From contig NZ_CP007213.1 of assembly GCF_001411805.1 (NCBI RefSeq), positions 1,302,001-1,366,000 on the forward strand: a stretch of DNA of 64,000 bases. The letters run 5' to 3'. Made by a program: the position numbers and the translations under genes. Position 1 is the stretch's first letter, and the number at the start of each line of letters is the position of its first letter. Of this stretch, positions 36,729-45,437 are shown piece by piece. This stretch comes from Burkholderia plantarii (GTDB taxonomy: Bacteria; Pseudomonadota; Gammaproteobacteria; Burkholderiales; Burkholderiaceae). The notes beneath the pieces were generated by a model. It worked only from the letters and a program-made list of their open reading frames with translations, was not told the DNA's origin and made no database searches.

Positions 36729-38369
36729 TCAGGGGCTCGGCATGTCGTCCCGGCAGACGAGGGGAACGATGTCGGGCAGGTTCAGCGCGGGCTGGTCGGG
36801 AAGGCCGATCGGCTCGCCGCCGGCATCGACGAGGATGCCTTGCAGCCACGGATCGCGCGACCAGACGGCGTGGTCGCCGCCCTTGCGGCTCGGCTGCACG
36901 AAAGGCATCGCGCGCGCGAAGCGCAGCCGCGTGCCGGCGGGCGCCTGCCAGTAGCATCGCATCAGCCAGCCCTCGATGCCGGGCGGCTCGCCGGACACGG
37001 CGGCCGGCCCTTCGAAATGATGCCAGCCGGCGCGCATCGATTCGGGCAGCGCGGCGCGCCATGCCTCGATCAGCGTCCCGGGATCGAAGCCGCATGCCGC
37101 GAGGCGGCCGGGATGCAGCATCACGAGGCCGTTCTCGGCGGGGTGGAGCAGCGCGGCGGAGCGCGCGAGGTCGGGCTGGCCGGCGTCGTCGCGGATCAGC
37201 ACGCCGGCCTGCTCGAACCACGCGTTCGGGAACAGGTCGTGGTGGACGGGCGCCATGCCGTGATCGGAATGCGCGATGCAGCGCAGCGGCTCGGGCGAGG
37301 CGGCGAGGCAGGCGTCGATCAGCTCGTCGATCCAGCCGAGCGCGATGTCGAACAGGGCCTCGCCGAGCGGCGCCCACGGCTGGTCGGGCCGGCACGGCGC
37401 CAGGTACTTGAGCAGATGGTGCGAGAGCAGATCGATGGCGGGATCGTAGCCGATCACGCAATCGGCATCGGCGGCGCGCACGGCCGCGACGACGTCGGCC
37501 GCGAAGCTGTCATGCACGACGCGCATCAGCGCGACGAGCGCGTGCTCGGCCGCGCCGGTGCCGCCTTCGTCGAGGCGCCGGCCGAGCCGCCCGCTGCCGT
37601 AGAGGCGGCCCGGATCGCCGGTGGCGAACGCGGCGCCGCCCTGCATCGCGCGCGATCCCGCCGGCGCGCCCTGCACGTCGATGGCGCGGTAGCCGAAGCT
37701 GATCAGGGTCGGCTCGCCGTCGATCCGCATCGCGTGCAGTGCAATGGCCCGGAACGCGTTGCCGTGCGGTACGTGCGCGGCGAGCGGCAGCGCGAGGCCA
37801 TGGTTGATCGCCAGATGGCGGGGCGGCGCGGCCGAGCGCGGATCGTGCAGCGTGATGCCGTCGTCGCGGGCCTCGACGCGCAGGTCGATGTCGAGCGCGG
37901 GAATCGACAGGCGGCCGCCGTCGCGCACGGTGTCGGGCGCCACCGAGAAGCTGCCGCCGTACACGTCGGTGCGGCCCACCAGCGCCGCGCCGAGCCGCCC
38001 GGGCTGCACGAACGGCACGGCGCACAGCCGGAAGCGCGTCGAGCCGGCGGCCCAGCGGTCCCAGACCATCGGGATCTCGCGCGGCCATGCGCTGAATCCA
38101 TCCGCGACGGCGAGCGGATCGCCGGGCGCGGGCGCCGGCAGCAGGTAGCCGGTCAGGCCGTGCCGGGCGACGTCGGTGCCGCTGAAGATCGAGAACAGCG
38201 AAGGCGGCGTCTGGCAGTTCGGCGAGAGCGGCTGCAACGGTATCGCGCGCCCGCCGAGCAGGCAGCGCGTCAGGGTCGAGTCGGGCCGCCGCGCGGCCAG
38301 CATCCGGACCAGCCGCCACGACAGCCCGTCGATCAGCAGCCACACGAGCCGCGAGCGCGCCGCGCTCAT
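36729..38369 (-). CDS. Alkaline phosphatase superfamily / nucleotide pyrophosphatase-like protein
   Basis: Protein of 546 residues with the metal-binding and nucleophile pattern of type I phosphodiesterases: Asp 14 in WLLIDGLSW, Thr 54 in SPNCQTPPSLFSIFSG, and the late HSDHGMAPVHHD motif. There is no signal peptide, so it is probably cytoplasmic, unlike most family members. Its start codon overlaps the stop of the upstream kinase-like gene (ATGA), indicating translational coupling. A role hydrolysing a nucleotidyl or phosphodiester intermediate is plausible but inferred. Confidence 0.8.
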   Translation of the reverse strand: MSAARSRLVWLLIDGLSWRLVRMLAARRPDSTLTRCLLGGRAIPLQPLSPNCQTPPSLFSIFSGTDVARHGLTGYLLPAPAPGDPLAVADGFSAWPREIPMVWDRWAAGSTRFRLCAVPFVQPGRLGAALVGRTDVYGGSFSVAPDTVRDGGRLSIPALDIDLRVEARDDGITLHDPRSAAPPRHLAINHGLALPLAAHVPHGNAFRAIALHAMRIDGEPTLISFGYRAIDVQGAPAGSRAMQGGAAFATGDPGRLYGSGRLGRRLDEGGTGAAEHALVALMRVVHDSFAADVVAAVRAADADCVIGYDPAIDLLSHHLLKYLAPCRPDQPWAPLGEALFDIALGWIDELIDACLAASPEPLRCIAHSDHGMAPVHHDLFPNAWFEQAGVLIRDDAGQPDLARSAALLHPAENGLVMLHPGRLAACGFDPGTLIEAWRAALPESMRAGWHHFEGPAAVSGEPPGIEGWLMRCYWQAPAGTRLRFARAMPFVQPSRKGGDHAVWSRDPWLQGILVDAGGEPIGLPDQPALNLPDIVPLVCRDDMPSP

Positions 38370-38950
38370 GCGGCGGCCCGCGCGGCGGTGTCGAGCAGGC
38401 AGCCGGCGAGCGCGTCGACGTGGCCGCGCAGCACCGCGAGCGTGCCGTTGTTGGGCACGACGTAGTCGGCGCGAATCCGGCTCATCTGCTGGTCGAGCGG
38501 GCTGTTCTCGACGATCGACAGGTCGCGGCGGCCGTGCAGCCGCATCGCGCGCAGCGCCGGCGAGGTGGCGATCTTGACGATCGCGAACCCCTGCTGGCGC
38601 AGATAGGGCCAGTCGGTGGCATCGTCGCGCAGATCGTCGTTGATGACGATGTCGGCCTCGCAGCGATCGAGGCGCCGCGCGAAGTTCTTCACGAGGCTCT
38701 GCCGGTCGATGCGGCGCAGCTCGGTGGCGATCTGCTCCAGCAGGCGCTGGTCCTGGGCGCCGTCGTGGACGTCACGGCACGCGGCGTCGTAGAACGCGCG
38801 TTGCAGCGCGTAAAGCGGCGTGGCGAGCTTCAGTACCTCGACGCGCCTGCCGGCTGCCTCGAACGCCTGCCCGAGCAGGGCGGCGGTCGTGCTCTTGCCC
38901 GAGCCGCTCGGCGCGACGAGCGCGATGCGAAGGCCTGACTGGATCGACAT
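38366..38950 (-). CDS. P-loop kinase, deoxynucleotide monophosphate kinase-like
   Basis: Protein of 194 residues with a clean Walker A, APSGSGKST (residues 13-21), then a pattern reminiscent of phage dNMP kinases: KLATPLYALQRAFYDAA, an internal VINDDLRDDATDWPYLRQQG and an Arg-rich lid (RLHGRRDLS). The start lies 15 bases after the HPr-kinase-like gene, and the stop overlaps the next gene. A nucleoside or small-molecule phosphate acceptor is likely; the identity is inferred from distant resemblance only. Confidence 0.7.
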   Translation of the reverse strand: MSIQSGLRIALVAPSGSGKSTTAALLGQAFEAAGRRVEVLKLATPLYALQRAFYDAACRDVHDGAQDQRLLEQIATELRRIDRQSLVKNFARRLDRCEADIVINDDLRDDATDWPYLRQQGFAIVKIATSPALRAMRLHGRRDLSIVENSPLDQQMSRIRADYVVPNNGTLAVLRGHVDALAGCLLDTAARAAA

Positions 38951-38965
38951 CGTGGCTCTCCCGGG

Positions 38966-40024
38966 CTAGCTGAGGACGGACAGGCGCGGCAGGCCGAGAC
39001 GCGACTCCCAGCGCACGCCGGCGAGTGCCCCGGCGAGCGCGGCGGGGATCGTGTCGCTGAAGTCCACGCTCGCCACGGCGGCGGGCAGGCCGTGCCAGGT
39101 CGAGGTGATGAAGCGATGCGGCCATTCGAACAGGCCCGGGGCACGCAGCGCGAGCGCGATCTGGTCGGACCCGAGCGCATCGATCCGGAACGGCCCGGGC
39201 GCGCTCACCTCGGGCAGGCAGACCGAGCCGAGCCAGCCGCTGCCGGCGTCGCTCGATGCGAGCGCCCGGCGCATCGCCTCGGGCGGGCAGAGGCGCTTGT
39301 CGGTATCGGCGACGGCCGGATCGGCGGCGACGGCGGCGAGCCCCAGCTGTTCGGCGAGCTCGGGATGCGAGCGCAGCGTGCCGACGCCGACGTGCGGATA
39401 GTCGGGCCAGCCGCGCGCGCGCACGCGGCCGTCCACGACGTCGAGCAGGAGCTTGTCGCCCGAGAAGTAGAGATACTCGCCGGAGGCCACCAGGTCGAGC
39501 ATGGTGGTGGTCTTGCCGGCGCCCTTCACGCCGCCGATGGCGACGATCTCGCCCGCGCGCGTGGCCACCGCGGAGGCATGCATGATGGCGGTGCCCTTCC
39601 ATTGCTCGACCAGCAGGCCGTAGTAGCGCACGAGTTCGATCAGGTGGATGAACGCGTTCGCGGCGCCGTAGAAGTCGACCTGGCGGCGTGCCGGCTCGAT
39701 CCGGTAGCCGACCCGCAGCTCGGGATCCCAGGCGAGCAGGACGCCCGCCTCGCGCGCGAGGAACACGCGCAGCGTGAAGCCGGGCGCGGTGGTCTCGCGG
39801 ATGGTGGCGGGCGTGGTGCAGCGCGTGATCCACGCCGCCTCGAAGGCGTCGGGCTCGTGCAGCGCGAGCCGCAGGTCGATCTCGGGCACGGCCGCGCCGT
39901 GCGGGGCGGGCTCGCTGAAGTATGGCGCGAGGAATTGCGTGAGCCGCGTCACCAGCGCCGGATCGGCGCGGTGCGGCGAGAGTTCGAGCGTATAGCGTTG
40001 GTTGGACAGCAGCACGGTTCGCAT
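38966..40024 (-). CDS. HPr kinase-related P-loop protein
   Basis: Protein of 352 residues. The C-terminal part has the HprK-type core: IMHASAVATRAGEIVAIGG, Walker A GGVKGAGKTT (164-173) and a nearby YFSGDKLLLDV acidic strand. The N-terminal half is unlike true HprK/P. Such HprK-related proteins are common in biosynthetic and peptide-modifying clusters, where they are thought to phosphorylate a non-HPr target. I chose the start MRTVLLSNQRY; one four codons upstream overlaps the preceding gene's end region. No HPr gene is nearby. Confidence 0.72.
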   Translation of the reverse strand: MRTVLLSNQRYTLELSPHRADPALVTRLTQFLAPYFSEPAPHGAAVPEIDLRLALHEPDAFEAAWITRCTTPATIRETTAPGFTLRVFLAREAGVLLAWDPELRVGYRIEPARRQVDFYGAANAFIHLIELVRYYGLLVEQWKGTAIMHASAVATRAGEIVAIGGVKGAGKTTTMLDLVASGEYLYFSGDKLLLDVVDGRVRARGWPDYPHVGVGTLRSHPELAEQLGLAAVAADPAVADTDKRLCPPEAMRRALASSDAGSGWLGSVCLPEVSAPGPFRIDALGSDQIALALRAPGLFEWPHRFITSTWHGLPAAVASVDFSDTIPAALAGALAGVRWESRLGLPRLSVLS

Positions 40025-40032
40025 GGATGGCC

Positions 40033-41175
40033 TCACGGGATGGATCGGTCGGCGCCGGCGGCCTGCAGGAACGCAAGCATCGGCCGGGCCGGTTCGGCAA
40101 CGAGATGCCGGGAATGCAGGAAGCGATGCACGATCGCGGAGAGCTCCGCGAGCTCGTCGGCGATCGTGGCGGGATCGGCTTCGCCGCGCGTCTTCTGGAA
40201 GCGCAGGCTGCCGCGCGAGGTGCGCGCGGGGGGCGCGTGGTCAGCCTCGTTCGCGTGGCTCGCCACGCAGGTCTCGAACACGACGCTGAAGATATGCCCG
40301 CTGCGCGTCGACTCGCATTCGGTGGAGAACGCGACGCGGCGGTAGCCGCCGATCGCCTGCAGCGGCCGGTCCACGACGCTCGCGAGCGACTCCGCGAACG
40401 GCGCCTCGATGCGCGCCTCGACGCGGCTCGCGGGCTGCCGCGCATCGGGCGCGGCCCGGAACACCTGGGCGAGCGACAGCTCGAATTCCTCCTTGCGCTT
40501 GCGGCTCCAGTGCTCGACCCAGACCTCGCCGGCGGGGATCTCGCGGCAGGCGGTGACGTCGTGGTCGAGCAGGCGGAACTCGTCGCCGCTCTGCGCGATG
40601 AACGGCGCGGCGCGGCCCGAATCGAGCGCGCCGTACCAGGCCTCGCCGAGCGCGCGCGGCGCGTCGAGGCCCGCGAACTCGAAGCGCTCCTCGAAGACGG
40701 TGTCGCTGAAGGCGTAGCGGCACTCCCAGTTGTTGACGGCGAGCCGGTTCGCGCGGAAGGCCCGCAGCAAAGCGTCGGGAAGCGCGCCGCGGCCGGCCGG
40801 CTGCGCGATCGCGTGAGGCGGGCGCACGAAGGTGGCGCGATGCGTGTCGAGGCGCGTGAGCAGGTGGGTGATCTCGACTCGCGCGTCCGACAGCACGGCG
40901 ATCGCGAGCGGGATGCGCTGCCCGTGCAGGTTGAGGCAATCGAGGCTTGCCTCGGGCGGCGCGGCGGCTTCGATGTCCCCCGCGTTTCCGTTGCCGCGCC
41001 AGCGCGCCAGCACGCGCCGGGCGCCGCGCAGGTCGGCGACCGAGGTGGCCGCGCCGTGCATCATGCCGCCGGGCTCGATCGCGAGCAGCGGCGGGTCACC
41101 GTCGTCGAACGGCGTGTCGTGGCGAAACTTCCAGCTGCCCAGCAGGATGACTGGGGTGGCGGTCATGAACGTCAT
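40033..41175 (-). CDS. Uncharacterised protein, possibly CYTH-like
   Basis: Protein of 380 residues that I do not recognise. It is soluble and has no signal peptide. The middle contains alternating charged strands: EVWVEHWSRKRKEEFELSLA, SRVEARIEAPF and AFSTECESTRSGHIFSVVFE. These resemble the ExE and RxK strands of triphosphate tunnel (CYTH) enzymes, as does the next gene upstream, so the two may be paralogous halves of one complex. It is tightly packed, 8 bases before the kinase-like gene and 19 after its neighbour. Function unknown. Confidence 0.72.
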   Translation of the reverse strand: MTFMTATPVILLGSWKFRHDTPFDDGDPPLLAIEPGGMMHGAATSVADLRGARRVLARWRGNGNAGDIEAAAPPEASLDCLNLHGQRIPLAIAVLSDARVEITHLLTRLDTHRATFVRPPHAIAQPAGRGALPDALLRAFRANRLAVNNWECRYAFSDTVFEERFEFAGLDAPRALGEAWYGALDSGRAAPFIAQSGDEFRLLDHDVTACREIPAGEVWVEHWSRKRKEEFELSLAQVFRAAPDARQPASRVEARIEAPFAESLASVVDRPLQAIGGYRRVAFSTECESTRSGHIFSVVFETCVASHANEADHAPPARTSRGSLRFQKTRGEADPATIADELAELSAIVHRFLHSRHLVAEPARPMLAFLQAAGADRSIP

Positions 41176-41194
41176 GTCGAGGCTCCCGGGGCGC

Positions 41195-42373
41195 TCACGC
41201 GGCGAGCGCGCTCACTTCGCGCGCGAAGTCGAGTTTCGAATAGAGGTCGTGCTGGAAGCCCGGCTCGTGTCGTTCGAGGAACTGCTCGACCACGCCGGAG
41301 ATCCGTTCGAAATCGCGCTCGATCTCGCGCAGCGGCTTGAAGGTCCGGCTACGGCAATACTCGACCTCGATCTGGGCGAAGCCGGCCCGCCCGTCGAGGC
41401 TCAGGCAGACGTCGAAATACACGCCGAAGCCGTTGCCGGTGGCGAGCGATTCGAGGTTCACGTCGATCCGGGTCCGGCGGAACGGCTGCAGGCGCCGCAC
41501 CGTGGCCGGCGTCATGGCGCGCGCGTGCTCGCCGATCGACGCGAACGCGATCGCCTGGTTGGTGGTGAAGTCCTCGCGGCGCAGCTCGGCGTTCTCGACG
41601 AACCATTTGCGCTTGACCGCCATCAGGCCGTCGGCCTGCGGGATGAACGAGATGTAGCCGGCTTCGGCCGGGTCGCCGATCACGTCGAAGATGTGCGATT
41701 CGTAGTCCATGGTCTGGAAATCGCGGTCGATCTCCAGCACCAGATCGCCGAGGCGACCCTCGCCGACGGCGGCATGGAACGCCGTCGCCAGGCGCCACAT
41801 GTCCGGGATGCGCCGCGAGGTGAACTTGCGTTCGAGTTCCATCTCCGGATGCCAGCGCGTGTACCAGCAGTCGTCGCCGAGCAGCGCGCGAACCGCCGCG
41901 GCGGCCTCGCCGGCGCGTTGCGCGGCGGCGCTCGCCTGCGCCCAGGCCAGCGGGTCGAACGGCGGCAGGTCGAGCAGGTGCAGGAACAGCGCGCCGGCCT
42001 CCCCCTCGTGGATGTAACGGTACACGCCGACTTGCGCGTCGCGCCGGACCAGCGCGAATTCCACGCATGGCAGCGCGCCGGCCAGCGCCGGGTCCAACTC
42101 GCCGAGTCGCGTGCGCGAGGCCTGCGTGCGGCGCCGCTGGGCGGCGTTGAAGATCTGGAAGTCGAACCCGGCGGGATGCTGCGCCACTTCGCGGCGGTTC
42201 GCGGTCGTGAGGCTCAGCAGCTGCAGCGTGCCGCTCGGGATGAACAGGCCGTTGTCGCCGTGCCGCGCGAGCGGCGCGGCGAGTTCGGCGATCGCGACGA
42301 GCGCGGCCGGCGCCGTGGAAACGGGCGCGTTCGCGTCGAACAGCAGCAGGCTGAGATCGGCGGGCGTGGTCAT
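41195..42373 (-). CDS. Uncharacterised protein with a CYTH-like ExExK motif
   Basis: Protein of 392 residues, soluble, no signal peptide. From about residue 175 it has features of the CYTH/triphosphate tunnel fold: ELERK (Glu 179, Glu 181, Lys 183), a basic strand MAVKRKWF, DVNLES, and an acidic strand QIEVEY (Glu 336, Glu 338). CYTH enzymes act on triphosphorylated substrates such as ATP, thiamine triphosphate or polyphosphate. The first 170 residues have no match I know. The assignment rests on motifs only and needs a structure-based search. Confidence 0.7.
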   Translation of the reverse strand: MTTPADLSLLLFDANAPVSTAPAALVAIAELAAPLARHGDNGLFIPSGTLQLLSLTTANRREVAQHPAGFDFQIFNAAQRRRTQASRTRLGELDPALAGALPCVEFALVRRDAQVGVYRYIHEGEAGALFLHLLDLPPFDPLAWAQASAAAQRAGEAAAAVRALLGDDCWYTRWHPEMELERKFTSRRIPDMWRLATAFHAAVGEGRLGDLVLEIDRDFQTMDYESHIFDVIGDPAEAGYISFIPQADGLMAVKRKWFVENAELRREDFTTNQAIAFASIGEHARAMTPATVRRLQPFRRTRIDVNLESLATGNGFGVYFDVCLSLDGRAGFAQIEVEYCRSRTFKPLREIERDFERISGVVEQFLERHEPGFQHDLYSKLDFAREVSALAA

Positions 42374-42388
42374 GGCGATCGGCTCCGC

Positions 42389-44248
42389 TCAGGCGGCCTG
42401 CGCGGCGGCGAAGCTCACGCGCGCGCCCGACAGGCCAAGGTGGTAGAGGCGGGCCGATTCGACGGCCGGCACGCCGTGCTCGCGCAGCAGGATCGACAGG
42501 TGGCACAGCATCGAGGCCTGCTCGAACACGAAGCCGCGCGCATGCGGGATCAGCGCGGCCAGCGCCGCGTAGGGCCGCGGCGATACGACGATCGCCTGTC
42601 CGCCATGCTTGCGCAGGTCGGCTTCGAGCCGCGCCAGCGCCGGGCCGAGCGATTCGGCGCTGGGGATCGCGTTGATGGACACCGTGGCCGACACGCTGAC
42701 GTCCTCCAGATGGCTGTCGGTGCCGACCACCACCGGCAGGCCGGCGGCGAAACCGGGGGAGATGATGCGCAGCTCGTCGTCCTCGTCGAGGACGGCGAGC
42801 GTGGCGAGCGGCGAGAAGTCGATCAGGTGCAGGCCTCGTTGCGTGCGCACCCATTCGAGCTGGATCGGACCGAACCGGTCGACCGCCTCGTGGGTGATGG
42901 CGAACAGGCGCTGCGCGTCGTCGACGCCGGGCGTCGCGCCGCCCGACAACGTGGCGGTCGAGGTGGTGGCGATGCCGCGATTGATCGCGAGCAGCCCGTC
43001 GGCCGACCATTCGCAGACCACCGAACCGTCCTCGCAAGCCTGGGTGATCAGGCCGCTGTCGCCGGCCACGAATTCCCGCACCACGAAGTTGCTGGCCGAT
43101 TCGCCGAGCAGTTCGTCGAGCCGCCCCGGCAGGGCCTCGCGCGGCAGGATCTGCTGGCGCACGGCATCGGAGAAATCGAGCACGACGGTGGGCAGCGTGA
43201 ACCGCGCGAGCCAGGCGTCGCGCCGCTCGCGCGCGCTCGCGAAGCCGGCGCGATTGGCGCGGACCAGCATCGCGTTGCCGGCCGGCACGCCGTGCAGCGC
43301 GGCGAAGTCCGCGAGCGGCTTGCGCTTGGAGCGGAAATACTGGGCGAACGCGGGCAGCGGGCGGAAGCCGGTCAGCGCGTCGTCGTCGGAGGCGTAGAGC
43401 GGCACCCACTCGAAGCACGGCCCCGCGTCGACGGCGCCGGCCACGGTGGTGATCGGGCGCGCCTGCAGCAGCCACAGGCGTTCGCCGTCGGCGGCCCATT
43501 CGATGTCGGCCGGCGCGCCGATCGCGTCGGCCGCCGCGCGCGCGAGCGCGGCCACGTCGCGCAGCAGCGGGTGGTGCGCCTCGAGGCCGGCCGCGTGAAG
43601 CTGGCCGTCCTCTGTGAGCCGGGCCGCGCGGCCCTTCTCGGCACCGGACACCATCGCGTCGCCGAGCGATTCGACCAGTTCGATCCAGGTCTGCGGCTTC
43701 CCGGTCACGGGGTCGGCGCTGAACGCGACGCCGGCCACGCGCGCCTCGACCATGCGCTGCAGGATCACGGTCATGCCGATCCGCATGCCGGCGTTGCCGG
43801 CGCGCACGCGCTCGACGATCGCCGCGCGCGAGACGCCCGAGCGCCAGACCTCGAGGATCGCGGCCTTCAGCGCGTCGAGGCCCCGCACGTCGAGCCGGGT
43901 CGAGAAGATGCCGGCGAAGCTGTGGTGCGCGCCGTCCTCCACGCTGGCCGAGGAACGCACGGCGAGCCGCGCGTCGCCCGCGAGCCCGGCCTCGTCGAGG
44001 CGCCGCCGCAGGTGGAGGTCGGCGTGCTCGTTCCAATCGAGTTCGGCGAGCGCCTCGATGCGCGCGATGTGCTGGTCGAGGAACGCCGCCGCGGTCACCT
44101 GCACGGTGCGCAGCAGCTCCGCGATGGCGGCCGCGCGCTCGTCGTAGTCGCGCCAGAGCATCCGGAAGTCGGCGTCGGACAGCGCGGTCAGGGTGGGCAC
44201 CGGCAGGTGCCGGCCGAGCGCGTTCAAGGTGTCGTATTTGCTGGTCAT
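42389..44248 (-). CDS. PEP synthase / rifampicin phosphotransferase-like enzyme
   Basis: Protein of 619 residues with two domains of the phosphohistidine dikinase family. The ATP-binding domain comes first: ARLAVRSSASVEDG near residue 93, SFAGIFST, then GVAFSADPVTG and WLLQARPIT. The swivelling phosphohistidine domain is last, with ASMLCHLSILLREHGVPAV and the expected catalytic His at 583. There is no PEP/pyruvate-binding barrel. This is the layout of rifampicin phosphotransferases, in which a middle domain binds the acceptor. The central 200 residues here would define an unknown acceptor. The start MTSKYDTLNALG follows the deaminase-like gene by 38 bases. Confidence 0.82.
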   Translation of the reverse strand: MTSKYDTLNALGRHLPVPTLTALSDADFRMLWRDYDERAAAIAELLRTVQVTAAAFLDQHIARIEALAELDWNEHADLHLRRRLDEAGLAGDARLAVRSSASVEDGAHHSFAGIFSTRLDVRGLDALKAAILEVWRSGVSRAAIVERVRAGNAGMRIGMTVILQRMVEARVAGVAFSADPVTGKPQTWIELVESLGDAMVSGAEKGRAARLTEDGQLHAAGLEAHHPLLRDVAALARAAADAIGAPADIEWAADGERLWLLQARPITTVAGAVDAGPCFEWVPLYASDDDALTGFRPLPAFAQYFRSKRKPLADFAALHGVPAGNAMLVRANRAGFASARERRDAWLARFTLPTVVLDFSDAVRQQILPREALPGRLDELLGESASNFVVREFVAGDSGLITQACEDGSVVCEWSADGLLAINRGIATTSTATLSGGATPGVDDAQRLFAITHEAVDRFGPIQLEWVRTQRGLHLIDFSPLATLAVLDEDDELRIISPGFAAGLPVVVGTDSHLEDVSVSATVSINAIPSAESLGPALARLEADLRKHGGQAIVVSPRPYAALAALIPHARGFVFEQASMLCHLSILLREHGVPAVESARLYHLGLSGARVSFAAAQAA

Positions 44249-44286
44249 GAGGCTGGCAGGATCAGGTGAAGGGGCGCCGGCGCGGC

Positions 44287-44904
44287 TCAGGCCGGCAGGC
44301 CGGTGGCGGCGTGTACGACGTGTGCCGCCTCGTCGGGCTCGAGTTCGGGCGCCGGGGCCGGCGAGACCGGAGAGGCCGGTGCGGCCTGCCGGTAATCGAG
44401 GAAGATCCGCGACGCGAACGCCTCGGTCGCGCCCTGGTACTTGCCCGTGTAGAGCTTGATCTCGCCCTGCACGCGCCAGAACATCATCTGCCCGATGTTC
44501 ATGCCGGCGTAGACGCGAATCCGGTTCAGCGCGAACAGCTGGATGGTCCAGCGCCCGACGAAGCCGATGTCGCCGAGCGGCGCCGACAGGTTGATGAACA
44601 TGCCGAGCCGCGCGATCGACGAGCGCGCCGCGTAGGTCGGCACGAAGCGCGTGCTGCCCATCGTCTCGACGGTCGCGGCCAGGTACAGCTTGCGCGGCTC
44701 CAGCTCGTAGCCCTGCGGGCCGATCACGATCTCTCGCGTCGGGGCCTCCTCGCGCACGTCGATCACGCCGTCCTCGTACACCTTCATGCGTTCGTGCAGG
44801 CGGAAGTTGTAGCTGTTGGGATTCACGTTGTCCGGCAGGAACGGATGGATGACGATGTCGCCCGCCTGCACGCGCTGTTCGATCTCGGTACCGGTCAATA
44901 TCAT
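44287..44904 (-). CDS. dCTP deaminase-like protein A (RSSxAR kept, catalytic Glu replaced)
   Basis: Protein of 205 residues of the dCTP deaminase/dUTPase fold. It keeps the RSSIAR motif (Arg 94, Ser 95, Arg 99), equivalent to E. coli Arg 110, Ser 111 and Arg 115. The residue matching E. coli catalytic Glu 138, exactly 23 residues after the second Arg, is Gln 122 (WTIQLF), so autonomous deamination is doubtful. A 30-residue Pro/Ala/Glu tail follows the fold. Its ATG overlaps the stop of deaminase-like protein B, so the two are translationally coupled and probably made in equal amounts. Confidence 0.85.
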   Translation of the reverse strand: MILTGTEIEQRVQAGDIVIHPFLPDNVNPNSYNFRLHERMKVYEDGVIDVREEAPTREIVIGPQGYELEPRKLYLAATVETMGSTRFVPTYAARSSIARLGMFINLSAPLGDIGFVGRWTIQLFALNRIRVYAGMNIGQMMFWRVQGEIKLYTGKYQGATEAFASRIFLDYRQAAPASPVSPAPAPELEPDEAAHVVHAATGLPA

Positions 44905-45419
44905 TTGCGATCCTGAATGATTTTCGATGCAACGACGTTATCGGAACCCCGATAGCGCCCCGTGTAGGGCGTGGGCACGCCCAGGTTGGACCAGAAGCAC
45001 ACCTTCGCGACCTTGGTGCCGGCATAGACGCGCACCGGCTGGGTGACGACGATTTCGAGCGTCCAGCAGATCACCGCGCCGGTATGGCCGAGCGGGGCGC
45101 TGGTTTGAATGAACATGCCGCACAACGCGGTCGAGAGGTTCGCGTACAGCTCGCTGGCGAAATCCACGCCGCCGATCCGCTCGGCGGTGGCGCCGAGATA
45201 GAAGCTGTTCGGCTGCAGCACGAAGCCCTCGTCGGGGATCGTGTGCTCGACCACGTCGAGCGGGTCGTGCGGATCGATGCGCGAATCGCGGTATTCGAGC
45301 AGGGTGGGGCCGAGATGGCAGCCATACGAATTGACTTCGAGATGGCGCGCGTCGAACGGCTCGATCACCAGGCTTCCGGTGTCGAGCATGCGATGGATTT
45401 CGGGGCCGGTCAGGATCAT
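44901..45419 (-). CDS. dCTP deaminase-like protein B (catalytic Glu kept, RSSxAR lost)
   Basis: Protein of 172 residues, a diverged sister of protein A; both begin MILTG and align almost without gaps. Here the catalytic Glu is present (Glu 122 in CWTLEIVV), but the RSSxAR site has become NLSTAL (Asn 94, Leu 95, Leu 99). The active site of this family lies between subunits, so B could donate the Glu and A the Ser/Arg pair in one mixed site. Alternatively both proteins only bind a nucleotide. It follows the desaturase gene by 18 bases. Confidence 0.82.
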   Translation of the reverse strand: MILTGPEIHRMLDTGSLVIEPFDARHLEVNSYGCHLGPTLLEYRDSRIDPHDPLDVVEHTIPDEGFVLQPNSFYLGATAERIGGVDFASELYANLSTALCGMFIQTSAPLGHTGAVICWTLEIVVTQPVRVYAGTKVAKVCFWSNLGVPTPYTGRYRGSDNVVASKIIQDRK

Positions 45420-45437
45420 GGCGGGACGCGCTCCGTG

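Noticed and set aside
40832..44269. Long plus-strand frame (over 1100 codons) opposite the cluster genes
   Set aside because: Same shadow effect: the composition is unlike real proteins, and it lies antisense to four packed minus-strand genes with recognisable motifs or ribosome-site spacing.
44287..45419. Anti-phage dCTP deaminase defence gene
   Set aside because: Defence deaminases keep an intact catalytic site and sit with other defence genes. Here both copies are altered and the neighbours look biosynthetic.
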